NCBI RefSeq assembly: GCF_025486315.1
Contig: NZ_JAOOPY010000023.1
Span: 1 to 55,425 of the forward strand
Direction: 5' to 3'
Origin: Variovorax sp. N23
GTDB lineage: Bacteria; Pseudomonadota; Gammaproteobacteria; Burkholderiales; Burkholderiaceae_C
DNA: 55,425 nucleotides
Part shown: piece after piece, positions 34,127-41,533 of the stretch
Layout: every line of letters begins with the position of its first letter
How positions within the stretch are numbered: the first letter of the stretch is position 1
Position numbers and translations under genes: made by a program
The notes under the pieces: model-generated
Told to the model about the DNA's origin: nothing
Databases searched by the model: none
Seen by the model: the letters and a program-made list of their open reading frames with translations, nothing else

Positions 34127-36001
34127 TCATGACTGGGCCTGTGATGCCATGCGTGCGGGCGCGTTGATCGCGCCATACGCGTCGTAGTGGTCGACGCGCT
34201 GCACCACCTCGAAGAACAGGCCGTTCTCGAAGCTCTCGGTGTAGATGTGCAGGTAGTCGCCCGCCGGCGAGCGGTCGAACAGCACGCCAGCGGCGCGCAT
34301 GCGTGCGATCAGCCCGTCGTCGAGGTCCATGCGCGTGGCGAGGTCGTCATGGTAGTTGCCGGAGATCGGCACGAAGGCCACGCCGTTGGCACGCAGCCGC
34401 GCCACGCTCGCGAAGATATCGTCGCAGCGCAACGCGATGTGATGCACCGCCCCGCCGCCGCTCCTGCGCAGGGTGCGCGCGGTGCGCGTGCGCTGGCTCA
34501 GCGACACGTTGAGCACCAGACGCACGCTGCGGTCCGCATTGGCGACACCGCGGCTGCGGATGAGGCCGAAGGGGTCGGCCAGCTCGAGGCTTTCGCCAGG
34601 TTCGAGCCCGAGCACCGCGCGCGAGAACAGCACCCAGGTGTCGAGCTGGTCGATGTCCAGGCCCAGCGCCACGTGGTCGATCGCCCGAAGGCCCGCCTCC
34701 GAGGCGCCGGGCCCGGCGTCGTCGAGCACGAAGTCCGCGGCGTAGAGGCCATCGCGGCCCAGCGCGCTCGCCACGAAGTGCATCAGGTTGCCGCCCGGCG
34801 CCACGATCGCCGGCACCCGCAGTTCGCCGGGGCCGACCGGGCTGTGGTGCGGCTGCGAGCGCATCGCGACCGCGCGCTCGGCGGCGGCCTCGGGGTCGTC
34901 CGTGCGCAGGCCGAGCGCGCAGACCGACGCGCCGTGCGCCTCGAAGCGCTCGCGCGCAAAGGAATCGGGCTGCGCGTTGACGATCAGGTGCACGTCGCCC
35001 TGGCGGTACAGCACCACCGCCTTGGAGCGGTGCCGGCCGACGCGACGAAAGCCCAACTGCTGCAGCAGCGCGCCGAGCGACACGGCGGCCGCCTCGTCGA
35101 CCGCGAACTCGATGAACGAAATGCCCGAAAGGTCCGGCAGCGGCGGCGGGCTGAACAACGCGACCGGGGCGGGCCACGCATCGTCCATGCGCTCGCGCAC
35201 CCGGCTCTCGAGGTACAGCAGCGAGCGCATCGCATCGACCGCGGTGCGCCGGTTGGGCGTCTCGCGGAACACGTCGTTGAAGATCTCCAGCGACAGCGGG
35301 CCGGTGTAGCCGGCGCGCAGCGTCTTCTCGAGAAAGGTCACGACATCGAAATCGCCCTGCCCCGGAAACGAGCGGTGGTGCCGCGCCCACTGCAGCACGT
35401 CCATCGCCAGCAGCGGCGCGTCGGCCATCTGCAGGAAGAAGATCTTCTCGCCGGGGATGTCGGCGATGCCGGCCGGGTCGTCCTTCAGCGAGAGCGTGTG
35501 GAAGCTGTCGAGGATCAGGCCCAGGTTCGGGTGGTCGGCACGGCGCACGATGTCCCAGGCCTGGCCGTAGCGCGAGGTGTAGCGGCCCCAGGCCAGCGCC
35601 TCGAAGCCGACGCGCAGGCCACGCTGCGCCGCGCGCTCGGCCAGCGCATGCAGCTGCGCCGCGGCGAGCGCCGGGTCGTCGATGGCCAGCGACGAGGTGT
35701 TCGAGCAGCACAGCATCAGCCGCGCGCCCATGGCCTGCATCAGGTCGAACTTGCGCTCGGCGCGTTCCAGGCTGCGGCGGAACTGCGGCTCCGGCATCGC
35801 CTCGAAATCCCGGAAGGGCTGGTACAGGTCGATCGACAGGCCAAGGTCGCGGGCGATCGCGCCCAGCGCGGCGGCGGAACCGTTGAACTGGATGAAGTCG
35901 TTCTCGAACAGCTCGAAGCCGTCGAAGCCGGCCGCTGCGATGGCTTCGAGCTTCTGGCGCAGCGTCCCGCTGAGCGACACCGTGGCGATCGAACGGTGCA
36001 T
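34127..36001 (-). CDS. quiC: 3-dehydroshikimate dehydratase, QuiC type with fused HPPD-like domain
   Basis: A 624-residue two-domain protein. Residues 1-280 form a xylose-isomerase-like TIM barrel with likely metal ligands Glu134, Asp165, Gln191 and Glu239, and His168 nearby. Residues 300-610 are a vicinal-oxygen-chelate region like 4-hydroxyphenylpyruvate dioxygenase, with IDHVALGLD, VHHIALRCDD and a late FFEVVQR. Fusions of this kind are known dehydroshikimate dehydratases that make protocatechuate. The metal-site histidines and glutamate of the C-terminal half appear present. It is first in a minus-strand unit with the symporter and divergent from an IclR gene. The ATG before HRSIATV is used; longer frames cross the control region. 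Confidence 0.9.
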   Translation of the reverse strand: MHRSIATVSLSGTLRQKLEAIAAAGFDGFELFENDFIQFNGSAAALGAIARDLGLSIDLYQPFRDFEAMPEPQFRRSLERAERKFDLMQAMGARLMLCCSNTSSLAIDDPALAAAQLHALAERAAQRGLRVGFEALAWGRYTSRYGQAWDIVRRADHPNLGLILDSFHTLSLKDDPAGIADIPGEKIFFLQMADAPLLAMDVLQWARHHRSFPGQGDFDVVTFLEKTLRAGYTGPLSLEIFNDVFRETPNRRTAVDAMRSLLYLESRVRERMDDAWPAPVALFSPPPLPDLSGISFIEFAVDEAAAVSLGALLQQLGFRRVGRHRSKAVVLYRQGDVHLIVNAQPDSFARERFEAHGASVCALGLRTDDPEAAAERAVAMRSQPHHSPVGPGELRVPAIVAPGGNLMHFVASALGRDGLYAADFVLDDAGPGASEAGLRAIDHVALGLDIDQLDTWVLFSRAVLGLEPGESLELADPFGLIRSRGVANADRSVRLVLNVSLSQRTRTARTLRRSGGGAVHHIALRCDDIFASVARLRANGVAFVPISGNYHDDLATRMDLDDGLIARMRAAGVLFDRSPAGDYLHIYTESFENGLFFEVVQRVDHYDAYGAINAPARMASQAQS

Positions 36002-36079
36002 GGTCAGTCGTGGCGGCGGGTGGTCATGGGCCGACTGTAGGAATGCCGCGCGGCCAGGACAACGGCCCGGCGCCCGAGG

Positions 36080-36108
36080 GCGATCGATGATCGACCGCAT
36101 GCGATCAG
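36080..36108. promoter_or_regulatory. Shared 29-bp element upstream of quiC
   Basis: This element begins GCGATCGATGATCG and continues to CGCAT and beyond. By eye it matches 22 of 29 bases with the segment at 38821-38849 upstream of the dehydrogenase pair. It lies about 80 bases before quiC and 30 bases before the IclR gene. It is a candidate operator for that IclR regulator. Confidence 0.5.
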
Positions 36109-36140
36109 AATACGCACGAAACTCGGGTTACACCTAGGCC

Positions 36141-36920
36141 ATGACACACACCGACACCGCCGCCCCCATCGACCGCAAGCTGCTCATCGAAGGGCTGGGC
36201 AAGGGGCTGCGCGTGATCGAGGCCTTCACCGACGAGCGCACGCGCCTGACCGCCACCGAGGCCGGCGAGCATGCCGGCCTGACGCGCACCGCCGCCCGCC
36301 GCTACCTGCTGAGCCTGGTGCACTACGGCTATGCCGCGACCGACGGCAAGTACTACTGGCTGCTGCCGCGCGTGCTGCGGCTGGGGCAGGCCTACCTCGA
36401 AGGCGCGCGGGTGCCGCGGCTGGTGCATCCGTACATCCAGCGGGCCTCGATGCAGTGCGGCGAGACGCTCAACGTCGGCGTCCTGGACGGCCACGAGGTG
36501 GTGTATCTGGCCCGCAGCAATGCGCCGCGCATGGTGTCGATCGGCTTCCACCCCGGTGCGCGCGTGCCGGCGCATGTGGTGTCGCAGGGCTTCGTGCTGC
36601 TGTCGACCTTCGACGACGCGGCGCTCGACGTGTGGATCGCCGAGCACGACTTCGCCAGTTTCACCGGCGCGGCGCCGGTCGATGCGGCGCGCTTCCGAGA
36701 GAGCGTGCTGGCGGCGCGGCAGCTCGACCACTGGCAGGCCGAGCAGCACCTCAACGTCGGCCTCAGCGGCCTGGCCGTCGCGCTGAAGGACCGCAAGGGC
36801 CGCTGCCAGTACGCGCTGAGCGTGACCGTGCAGCGGCAGGTCTACCCGGACGACGCTCTATGCAAGAAGCTGCTGCCGGTGCTGCGCGAGGTGGCCGAGG
36901 CGATGCGCGCGATCATCTAG
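36141..36920 (+). CDS. IclR-family regulator of the hydroaromatic acid genes
   Basis: A 259-residue IclR-family protein. The winged helix includes LGKGLRVIEAFTDERTRLTATEAGEHAGLTRT in separate blocks and RRYLLSLVHYGYA; the effector domain includes LNVGVLDGHEVVYLARS and VGLSGLAVALKDRKG. It belongs to the PobR/PcaR-like subgroup but differs clearly from pcaR at 28956. It sits between quiC (divergent) and the shikimate-dehydrogenase-like genes (convergent, 19 bases between stops), so it most likely controls both. A hydroaromatic acid or protocatechuate is a reasonable inducer. The start has no strong ribosome site. Confidence 0.87.
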   Translation: MTHTDTAAPIDRKLLIEGLGKGLRVIEAFTDERTRLTATEAGEHAGLTRTAARRYLLSLVHYGYAATDGKYYWLLPRVLRLGQAYLEGARVPRLVHPYIQRASMQCGETLNVGVLDGHEVVYLARSNAPRMVSIGFHPGARVPAHVVSQGFVLLSTFDDAALDVWIAEHDFASFTGAAPVDAARFRESVLAARQLDHWQAEQHLNVGLSGLAVALKDRKGRCQYALSVTVQRQVYPDDALCKKLLPVLREVAEAMRAII

Positions 36921-36939
36921 CGCCGTTCAGCAGCGCCGT

Positions 36940-37773
36940 TCAATAGCGCAGTTGTGCGACGGCGCGCAGGTCGTCCGGCGACGCGGTGCCGAAGCCGAAA
37001 AACTCGAGGTAGGCCGGGATCATCTCGAACAGCATGTCGGTGCCGACCTGCACCGCGCAGCCCTTGGCCTTGGCCGCCTGCAGCAGCGGCGTGTATTCCG
37101 ACTTCATCACCACCTCGCCGACGAATGTGTCGGGGCCGATGCGGTCGATGTCGAAGGGCAGCGGGTCGCCCGCCTTCATGCCCAGCGGCGTGGCGTTGAC
37201 GACTACGTCGAAACCGGCCGGGTCGTTCGAGCCGGTGCGCACGGTCAGCGCCGGGTAGTGTTCGCGCAGCCGGCCGGCCAGGGCCTGCGCCGAGGCGTCG
37301 CTGACGTCGAACAGCGCGATCTCGGCCGCACCCGCCGCCGCGATGGATGCCGCGATGGCCGAGCCCACGCCGCCCGTGCCCGACACCAGCACGCGCGTGC
37401 CCTTGAACAGCCGGCCCTTGCGCTCCACGCCGCGCACGAAGCCCGCGCCGTCGAACTGGTCGCCCCGCAGCGTGCCGTCGGGCCGCAGCAGGATGGCGTT
37501 GCAGGCACCGGCGATGCGCGCCGTGGGGGTGACCTCGTCCATCAGCGCCACGGTCGCGATCTTGTGCGGCATGGTGACGAGCGCGCCGCGGATGTTGGTC
37601 AGTTGGAACAGCGAGGCCAGCACCGAGGCATACACGTCGGGCTTGACGCCCATCGGCACCACCACCGCGTCGATGCCCTGCCGGTCGAACCAGGGGTTGT
37701 AGATCATCGGCGCCTTGAAGGCTTCGGTGGGGTAGCCCAGGTGGGCGATGAGGGTGGTCTTGCCGGAAATCAT
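36940..37773 (-). CDS. Shikimate/quinate dehydrogenase-like protein, first copy
   Basis: A 277-residue AroE-family protein. The NAD(P) loop is GTGGVGSAIA near residue 132. The catalytic lysine (TMPHK) and aspartate (DQFDGAG) are both retained. The substrate-binding S-x-S-P of normal AroE is replaced by F-K-A-P in YPTEAFKAPM, so both serines are missing. Position beside quiC suggests oxidation of quinate, shikimate or a relative for catabolism rather than biosynthesis. The altered pocket leaves the substrate open. It follows the second copy by 37 bases on the same strand. Confidence 0.82.
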   Translation of the reverse strand: MISGKTTLIAHLGYPTEAFKAPMIYNPWFDRQGIDAVVVPMGVKPDVYASVLASLFQLTNIRGALVTMPHKIATVALMDEVTPTARIAGACNAILLRPDGTLRGDQFDGAGFVRGVERKGRLFKGTRVLVSGTGGVGSAIAASIAAAGAAEIALFDVSDASAQALAGRLREHYPALTVRTGSNDPAGFDVVVNATPLGMKAGDPLPFDIDRIGPDTFVGEVVMKSEYTPLLQAAKAKGCAVQVGTDMLFEMIPAYLEFFGFGTASPDDLRAVAQLRY

Positions 37774-37810
37774 GGAATGGGTCGGTACGAAGGAAAGTCG
37801 GAGCCCCGCC

Positions 37811-38725
37811 TCAGGGCGCGCGGTAGCGCAGCGGCTGCCGGATCTCGGCATGCATGGCGGGCGGGTAGATGTGTGCGCGCAGGAAGTCGGCGTCCTTGCT
37901 CAGGGCGCGCGCCACCTGCTCGTAGCCGAAGTAGCGCAGGTAGTGCGGCATCTGCTGGATCAGCATCTCGAAGCCCGCCTGCGCATTCAGGCCCCGTGCG
38001 CGCGCCGCCTGCACCAGCGGCGTGGGCTGGCCGCGCAGCAGGATGTCGAACACGGCGGCATGGCGCTCCATGCGCGCGACATCGACCGGCAGCGCATCGC
38101 CCTCGTTCAGGCCGAGCGGCGTCGCGTTGATGACCAGGTCGTACCCCTCGGGCGCGTTGCTGTCGACGGCCACCACGTCGGCATCGAAGAAGGCGTCGAG
38201 CTTGGCCGCCACGCCGGCCGCTTTGCCGGCCGAGGTGTCGAACAAGGCCAGGTGCGCCGCCCCGTTGACCTCGCCGCCTTCGACCAGCGCCACGCCGGCC
38301 GCGGCGGCGCTCACGCCCGCGCCCAGCATCAGCACGCGCTTGCCGCGAAACGGGATGCGGTAGTGGTCGAGCGCACCGATCAGCCCCTCGCCGTCGAACA
38401 GGTCGCCCTCGAGCCGGTCGTCGTCCGTGCGGCGCACCACGTTGACCGAGCCCGCCACGCGGCCGATCAGGCCGCAGCCGTCCAGCAGGTCGAGCACCAG
38501 CGGCTTGTGCGGCGGCGCGATCAGCATCCCACGCACGTTGCGGGCCAGGAAGGCCGAGGCGAAGAACACCGCGAAGTCGCGGCGTGGCACCTGCATCGGC
38601 AGCAGCACCGCATCGATGTCGAAGCGCTCGAACACGGCATTGAACATCCACGGCAGGCGCACGTTGCGCACCGGATCGCCCGGCAGGAGGTAGGCCTGGG
38701 TGTTGCCGCTGATGGTGGAGGTCAT
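37811..38725 (-). CDS. Shikimate/quinate dehydrogenase-like protein, second copy
   Basis: A 304-residue AroE-family protein, longer at both ends than its neighbour. It keeps the lysine in APPHK and the aspartate in DLFDGEG, and has nucleotide loop LGAGVSAAAAG. The N-terminal substrate segment reads DPVRNVRLPW: Val and Leu replace the two conserved serines. The C-terminus carries about 20 extra residues (AHIYPPAMHAEIRQPLRYR). It is the first gene of the two-gene minus-strand unit, with the shared 29-bp element about 100 bases upstream. The two copies are clearly divergent and probably differ in substrate or work as a pair. Confidence 0.8.
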   Translation of the reverse strand: MTSTISGNTQAYLLPGDPVRNVRLPWMFNAVFERFDIDAVLLPMQVPRRDFAVFFASAFLARNVRGMLIAPPHKPLVLDLLDGCGLIGRVAGSVNVVRRTDDDRLEGDLFDGEGLIGALDHYRIPFRGKRVLMLGAGVSAAAAGVALVEGGEVNGAAHLALFDTSAGKAAGVAAKLDAFFDADVVAVDSNAPEGYDLVINATPLGLNEGDALPVDVARMERHAAVFDILLRGQPTPLVQAARARGLNAQAGFEMLIQQMPHYLRYFGYEQVARALSKDADFLRAHIYPPAMHAEIRQPLRYRAP

Positions 38726-38820
38726 GGATCGTCTCGTCGAAGGATCATCGGCCGCTGCGCGGTCGCAGGCGGAACTGTAGGCCGGCGTGCGGCCCGGAGT
38801 CGAGGCGTTGAGCACTCGAC

Positions 38821-38849
38821 GCGATCGATCATCGCGCGCATTCGGTCGC
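38821..38849. promoter_or_regulatory. Shared 29-bp element upstream of the dehydrogenase pair
   Basis: This is the second copy of the element found before quiC. It starts GCGATCGATCATCG, with the CGCAT core at the same spacing, about 100 bases before the second-copy dehydrogenase ATG. Both elements precede minus-strand genes of the same pathway, so one regulator probably uses them. Confidence 0.5.
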
Positions 38850-38907
38850 TGATCGGCCAGTTCCAGGGTTTCTCCTGCACGCCGTGCGCGAGCGGACCAG
38901 AAACGAC

Positions 38908-38930
38908 AAAGCCCGCACGGGGCGGGCTTT
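38908..38930 (-). terminator. Terminator after cytochrome c4
   Basis: AAAGCCCGC and GCGGGCTTT form a perfect 9-bp stem around ACGGG, 30 bases past the cytochrome c4 stop on the minus strand. The trailing T-run is short (CTTTGTCGTTT) but the hairpin is clear. Confidence 0.75.
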
Positions 38931-38960
38931 GCACATTGGGACGGTCAGAGAAGCTGCGGC

Positions 38961-39647
38961 TTACTTGGTGGCCATGTGGAAGCGCGATTCAGGCACCGTC
39001 TTCACTTCGCCGGGCAGCGAGCTGATGTAGCCCGCCAGTTCCTTCAGTTCGGCATTGGTGAACTTCTTGGCCTGCCCGCCCATCACGCCGTTCGAGCGGC
39101 CGAGCTGGGCGTGGTTCTCGACCTTGTACGACTTGAGCGCGACGAACAAGTAGTCGGCGTGCTGGCCGGCCAGCTTGGCGACGGTGCCGTCGTTCGGCGT
39201 GTTGAAGTTCGCGCCGTGGCAGGTGGTGCAGGCGTTGGCCTTGTCGCGCGTGATGAGCGCCTGGACGCGTTCGCTCGGCTGCTTGGCCGGGGTGGCAGGC
39301 GGTGCGTCGCCTTCCTTCACGCCGAGCTGCGCGTAGTAGGCGGCGAGGTCGGCCATGTCCTGGTCGCTGAGCGAGTCGGCGATGGCGCGCATCGTCGGGT
39401 GCTTGCGGTCGCCGGCCTTGTAGGCGGCCAGCGCGGAACGGATGTAGGTGGCGCTCTGCCCCGCGATCTTCGGGACCTTGTGGATCTCGGGGAAGCTGGC
39501 CTGGTAGCCGATGATGCCGTGGCACCCCACGCACATGGCCGTTTTCTTGGCGCCGTTTTCAACGCTGCCCGTCACGTTCTGGGCCTGGACGGAGACCGTC
39601 ACGCAAGCGACAGCGAGGGCAAACATCGTGGTCAACAACTTGTTCAT
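38961..39647 (-). CDS. Diheme cytochrome c4-type protein
   Basis: A 228-residue periplasmic cytochrome with a signal peptide ending near VQAQ and two class I cytochrome c domains. Heme sites are Cys39-Val-Gly-Cys42-His43 and a second CTTCH near residue 140. Axial methionines probably lie in HPTMRAIA and NGVMGGQAKKF. Cytochrome c4 carries electrons from the bc1 complex to terminal oxidases, which suits a genome encoding an aa3-type oxidase with a heme c domain. A minus-strand TATAAT lies at 39701-39696, about 50 bases upstream of the ATG. It is divergent from the MoxR gene. Confidence 0.94.
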   Translation of the reverse strand: MNKLLTTMFALAVACVTVSVQAQNVTGSVENGAKKTAMCVGCHGIIGYQASFPEIHKVPKIAGQSATYIRSALAAYKAGDRKHPTMRAIADSLSDQDMADLAAYYAQLGVKEGDAPPATPAKQPSERVQALITRDKANACTTCHGANFNTPNDGTVAKLAGQHADYLFVALKSYKVENHAQLGRSNGVMGGQAKKFTNAELKELAGYISSLPGEVKTVPESRFHMATK

Positions 39648-39799
39648 TTTGCGCGCACAATCTCGTGGAGGAACAGTTTTTTAGATCAACATTTGATTAT
39701 ATGCGGGGGGTTCTTCGCAGCCCCCGTGCCTCGGCGACACCGCCGTGTGGCCACGCCGATCAAATGCACCGATTCACCCACTCCCGCGCGATGCCATCC

Positions 39800-40654
39800 A
39801 TGAAATTCAAGGGCTCCGACAACTACGTTGCCACCCAGGACCTGATGCTCGCGGTCAACGCGTCCATCACGCTGACCCGCCCCCTGCTCGTCAAGGGCGA
39901 ACCGGGCACCGGCAAGACGATGCTGGCCGAAGAAGTGGCCGCCGCGCTGGGCCTGCCGCTGCTGCAGTGGCACATCAAGTCGACCACCAAGGCGCAGCAG
40001 GGCCTGTATGAATACGACGCGGTGAGCCGGCTGCGCGATTCGCAGCTCACGGATGTCGATGGCGGCGAACGCGTCAAGAACATCCACAACTACATCGTGA
40101 AGGGCGTGCTGTGGCAGGCCTTCACCGCCGACCAGCCGGTGGCGCTGCTGATCGACGAGATCGACAAGGCCGACATCGAATTTCCGAACGACCTGCTGCG
40201 CGAGATCGACCGCATGGAGTTCTACTGCTACGAGACACGCGAGCTCATCCGCGCCAAGCACCGGCCGGTGGTCTTCATCACCTCGAACAACGAGAAGGAA
40301 CTGCCCGACGCCTTTCTGCGCCGCTGCTTCTTCCACTACATCAAGTTCCCCGATGCGGACACGATGAAGAGCATCGTCGCGGTGCACTTCCCCACGCTCA
40401 AGCAGGACCTGCTCGCCGCGGCGATGAAGACCTTCTACGACGTGCGCAACCTGCCGGGCCTGAAGAAGAAGCCCTCGACCTCCGAGCTGCTCGACTGGCT
40501 CAAGCTGCTGGTCGCGGAAGACATCCCGCTCGAAGCGCTGCAGAGCAAGGACGACAAGGTGGCAGTGCCGCCACTGGTCGGCGCGCTGCTCAAGAACGAA
40601 CAGGACGTCACCTTGTTCGAGAAGCTGGTCTTCATGCAGCGCAACAACCGCTGA
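39800..40654 (+). CDS. MoxR-family AAA+ ATPase (CoxD-like)
   Basis: A 284-residue AAA+ ATPase with Walker A GEPGTGKT at residues 33-40, Walker B LLIDEIDKAD near 112, and the arginine-containing DAFLRRCFFHYIKFPD segment. MoxR ATPases work with von Willebrand A proteins to mature or insert cofactors into enzymes; CoxD acts with CoxE on the CO dehydrogenase cluster. A CoxE-type VWA gene lies three genes downstream. In-frame ATGs at 39764 and 39791 are possible; I chose the one nearest the conserved KFKGSDNYVATQDL. The following gene starts four bases after this stop. Confidence 0.9.
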   Translation: MKFKGSDNYVATQDLMLAVNASITLTRPLLVKGEPGTGKTMLAEEVAAALGLPLLQWHIKSTTKAQQGLYEYDAVSRLRDSQLTDVDGGERVKNIHNYIVKGVLWQAFTADQPVALLIDEIDKADIEFPNDLLREIDRMEFYCYETRELIRAKHRPVVFITSNNEKELPDAFLRRCFFHYIKFPDADTMKSIVAVHFPTLKQDLLAAAMKTFYDVRNLPGLKKKPSTSELLDWLKLLVAEDIPLEALQSKDDKVAVPPLVGALLKNEQDVTLFEKLVFMQRNNR

Positions 40655-40658
40655 TCGC

Positions 40659-40907
40659 ATGAAGGAAATCACGCCGCATCCGCCGCGCCAGTTGCTGCTG
40701 CTCGGCATCGCCCAGGCGCTGGGCTTCGTGGTCGGGGCATTGCTCGGCCGCTGGCTCGGCACCGCGCTGGGCTTCGATGCCTTCGGCCCCAACGGCTACG
40801 ACGGCCCGGCCATGCTGGGCATCGCACTCATCGGGCTGGGCGGCGGCGGCGGCGTGCAGCTGGGCCGGGCCTGGTACCGGCGCAAATACGGAGACCCGAG
40901 AGTCTGA
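40659..40907 (+). CDS. Small two-helix membrane protein between MoxR and GNAT genes
   Basis: An 82-residue protein of unknown function with two hydrophobic stretches (QLLLLGIAQALGFVVGALLG and AMLGIALIGLGGGGGVQLG) separated by a short acidic loop, ending in a basic tail (YRRKYGDP). It is packed four bases after the MoxR stop and two bases before the acetyltransferase ATG, so it is certainly in the same transcript. No family comes to mind. It may anchor or scaffold the ATPase, but this is only suggested by position. Confidence 0.72.
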   Translation: MKEITPHPPRQLLLLGIAQALGFVVGALLGRWLGTALGFDAFGPNGYDGPAMLGIALIGLGGGGGVQLGRAWYRRKYGDPRV

Positions 40908-40909
40908 GC

Positions 40910-41515
40910 ATGGCATTCGTCGAACCCACCACCTTGTCGGCCCGCGGCCTGGCACTCATCCCCCTCTCGCTCGACCATGAAGCCGGCCTGCGCGCCGCGG
41001 CCGCCGACGGCGCGCTCTGGCAGTTGCGCGTGACCTCGGTGCCCGAGCCCGAGCAGACCCGCAGCTACATCGAAGCCGCCCTGCAGATGCGCGAAGGCGG
41101 CAGCCGCTTCGCCTTCGCCGTGACCGAGGAAGCGACCGGCACGGTGCTGGGCAGCACCAGCTTCCACGACATCCTGCCGGACGTGAAGCGCTTGGAGATC
41201 GGCTACACCTGGTACGCCAGGCGCTGCCAGCGCACCCATGTCAACACCACCTGCAAGCTGCTGATGCTCACCCACGCCTTCGAGGCGCTGGGCTGCCGCA
41301 CCGTGGGCTGGCGCACCGACAACTACAACTTCGCGTCGCAGCGCGCCATCGAGCGCCTGGGCGCCAGGAAGGACGGCGTGATCCGCGGCCATGCCCTGCG
41401 GCGCGACGGCACGACGCGCGACACGGTCATGTACAGCCTCACTGCCGGCGAATGGCCCGAGGTGAAGGCGCACCTGCTCTACCTGCTCGACAAGCCGCGC
41501 CCTGCCGAGCGCTGA
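40910..41515 (+). CDS. GNAT-family N-acetyltransferase (RimJ-like)
   Basis: A 201-residue GNAT acetyltransferase of the RimJ/RimL-like type 3 subgroup. It has LIPLSLDHEAGLRAAA at the start, FAVTEEATGTVLGSTSFHDI, and LEIGYTWYARRCQRTHVNTTCKLLML with the acetyl-CoA loop in a form that ends in RTHVNT. NYNFASQRAIERLGARKDG follows. The acceptor is unknown; members modify ribosomal proteins, small molecules or antibiotics. It is inserted between the MoxR set and the VWA gene, with tight spacing on both sides. Confidence 0.88.
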   Translation: MAFVEPTTLSARGLALIPLSLDHEAGLRAAAADGALWQLRVTSVPEPEQTRSYIEAALQMREGGSRFAFAVTEEATGTVLGSTSFHDILPDVKRLEIGYTWYARRCQRTHVNTTCKLLMLTHAFEALGCRTVGWRTDNYNFASQRAIERLGARKDGVIRGHALRRDGTTRDTVMYSLTAGEWPEVKAHLLYLLDKPRPAER

Positions 41516-41533
41516 TCCACGGAGGGCCGACGC

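Noticed and set aside
39681..39700. An FNR-like site between cytochrome c4 and the MoxR gene (ATCAA then TTGAT)
   Set aside because: The half-sites face the wrong way and the spacing does not fit TTGAT-N4-ATCAA.
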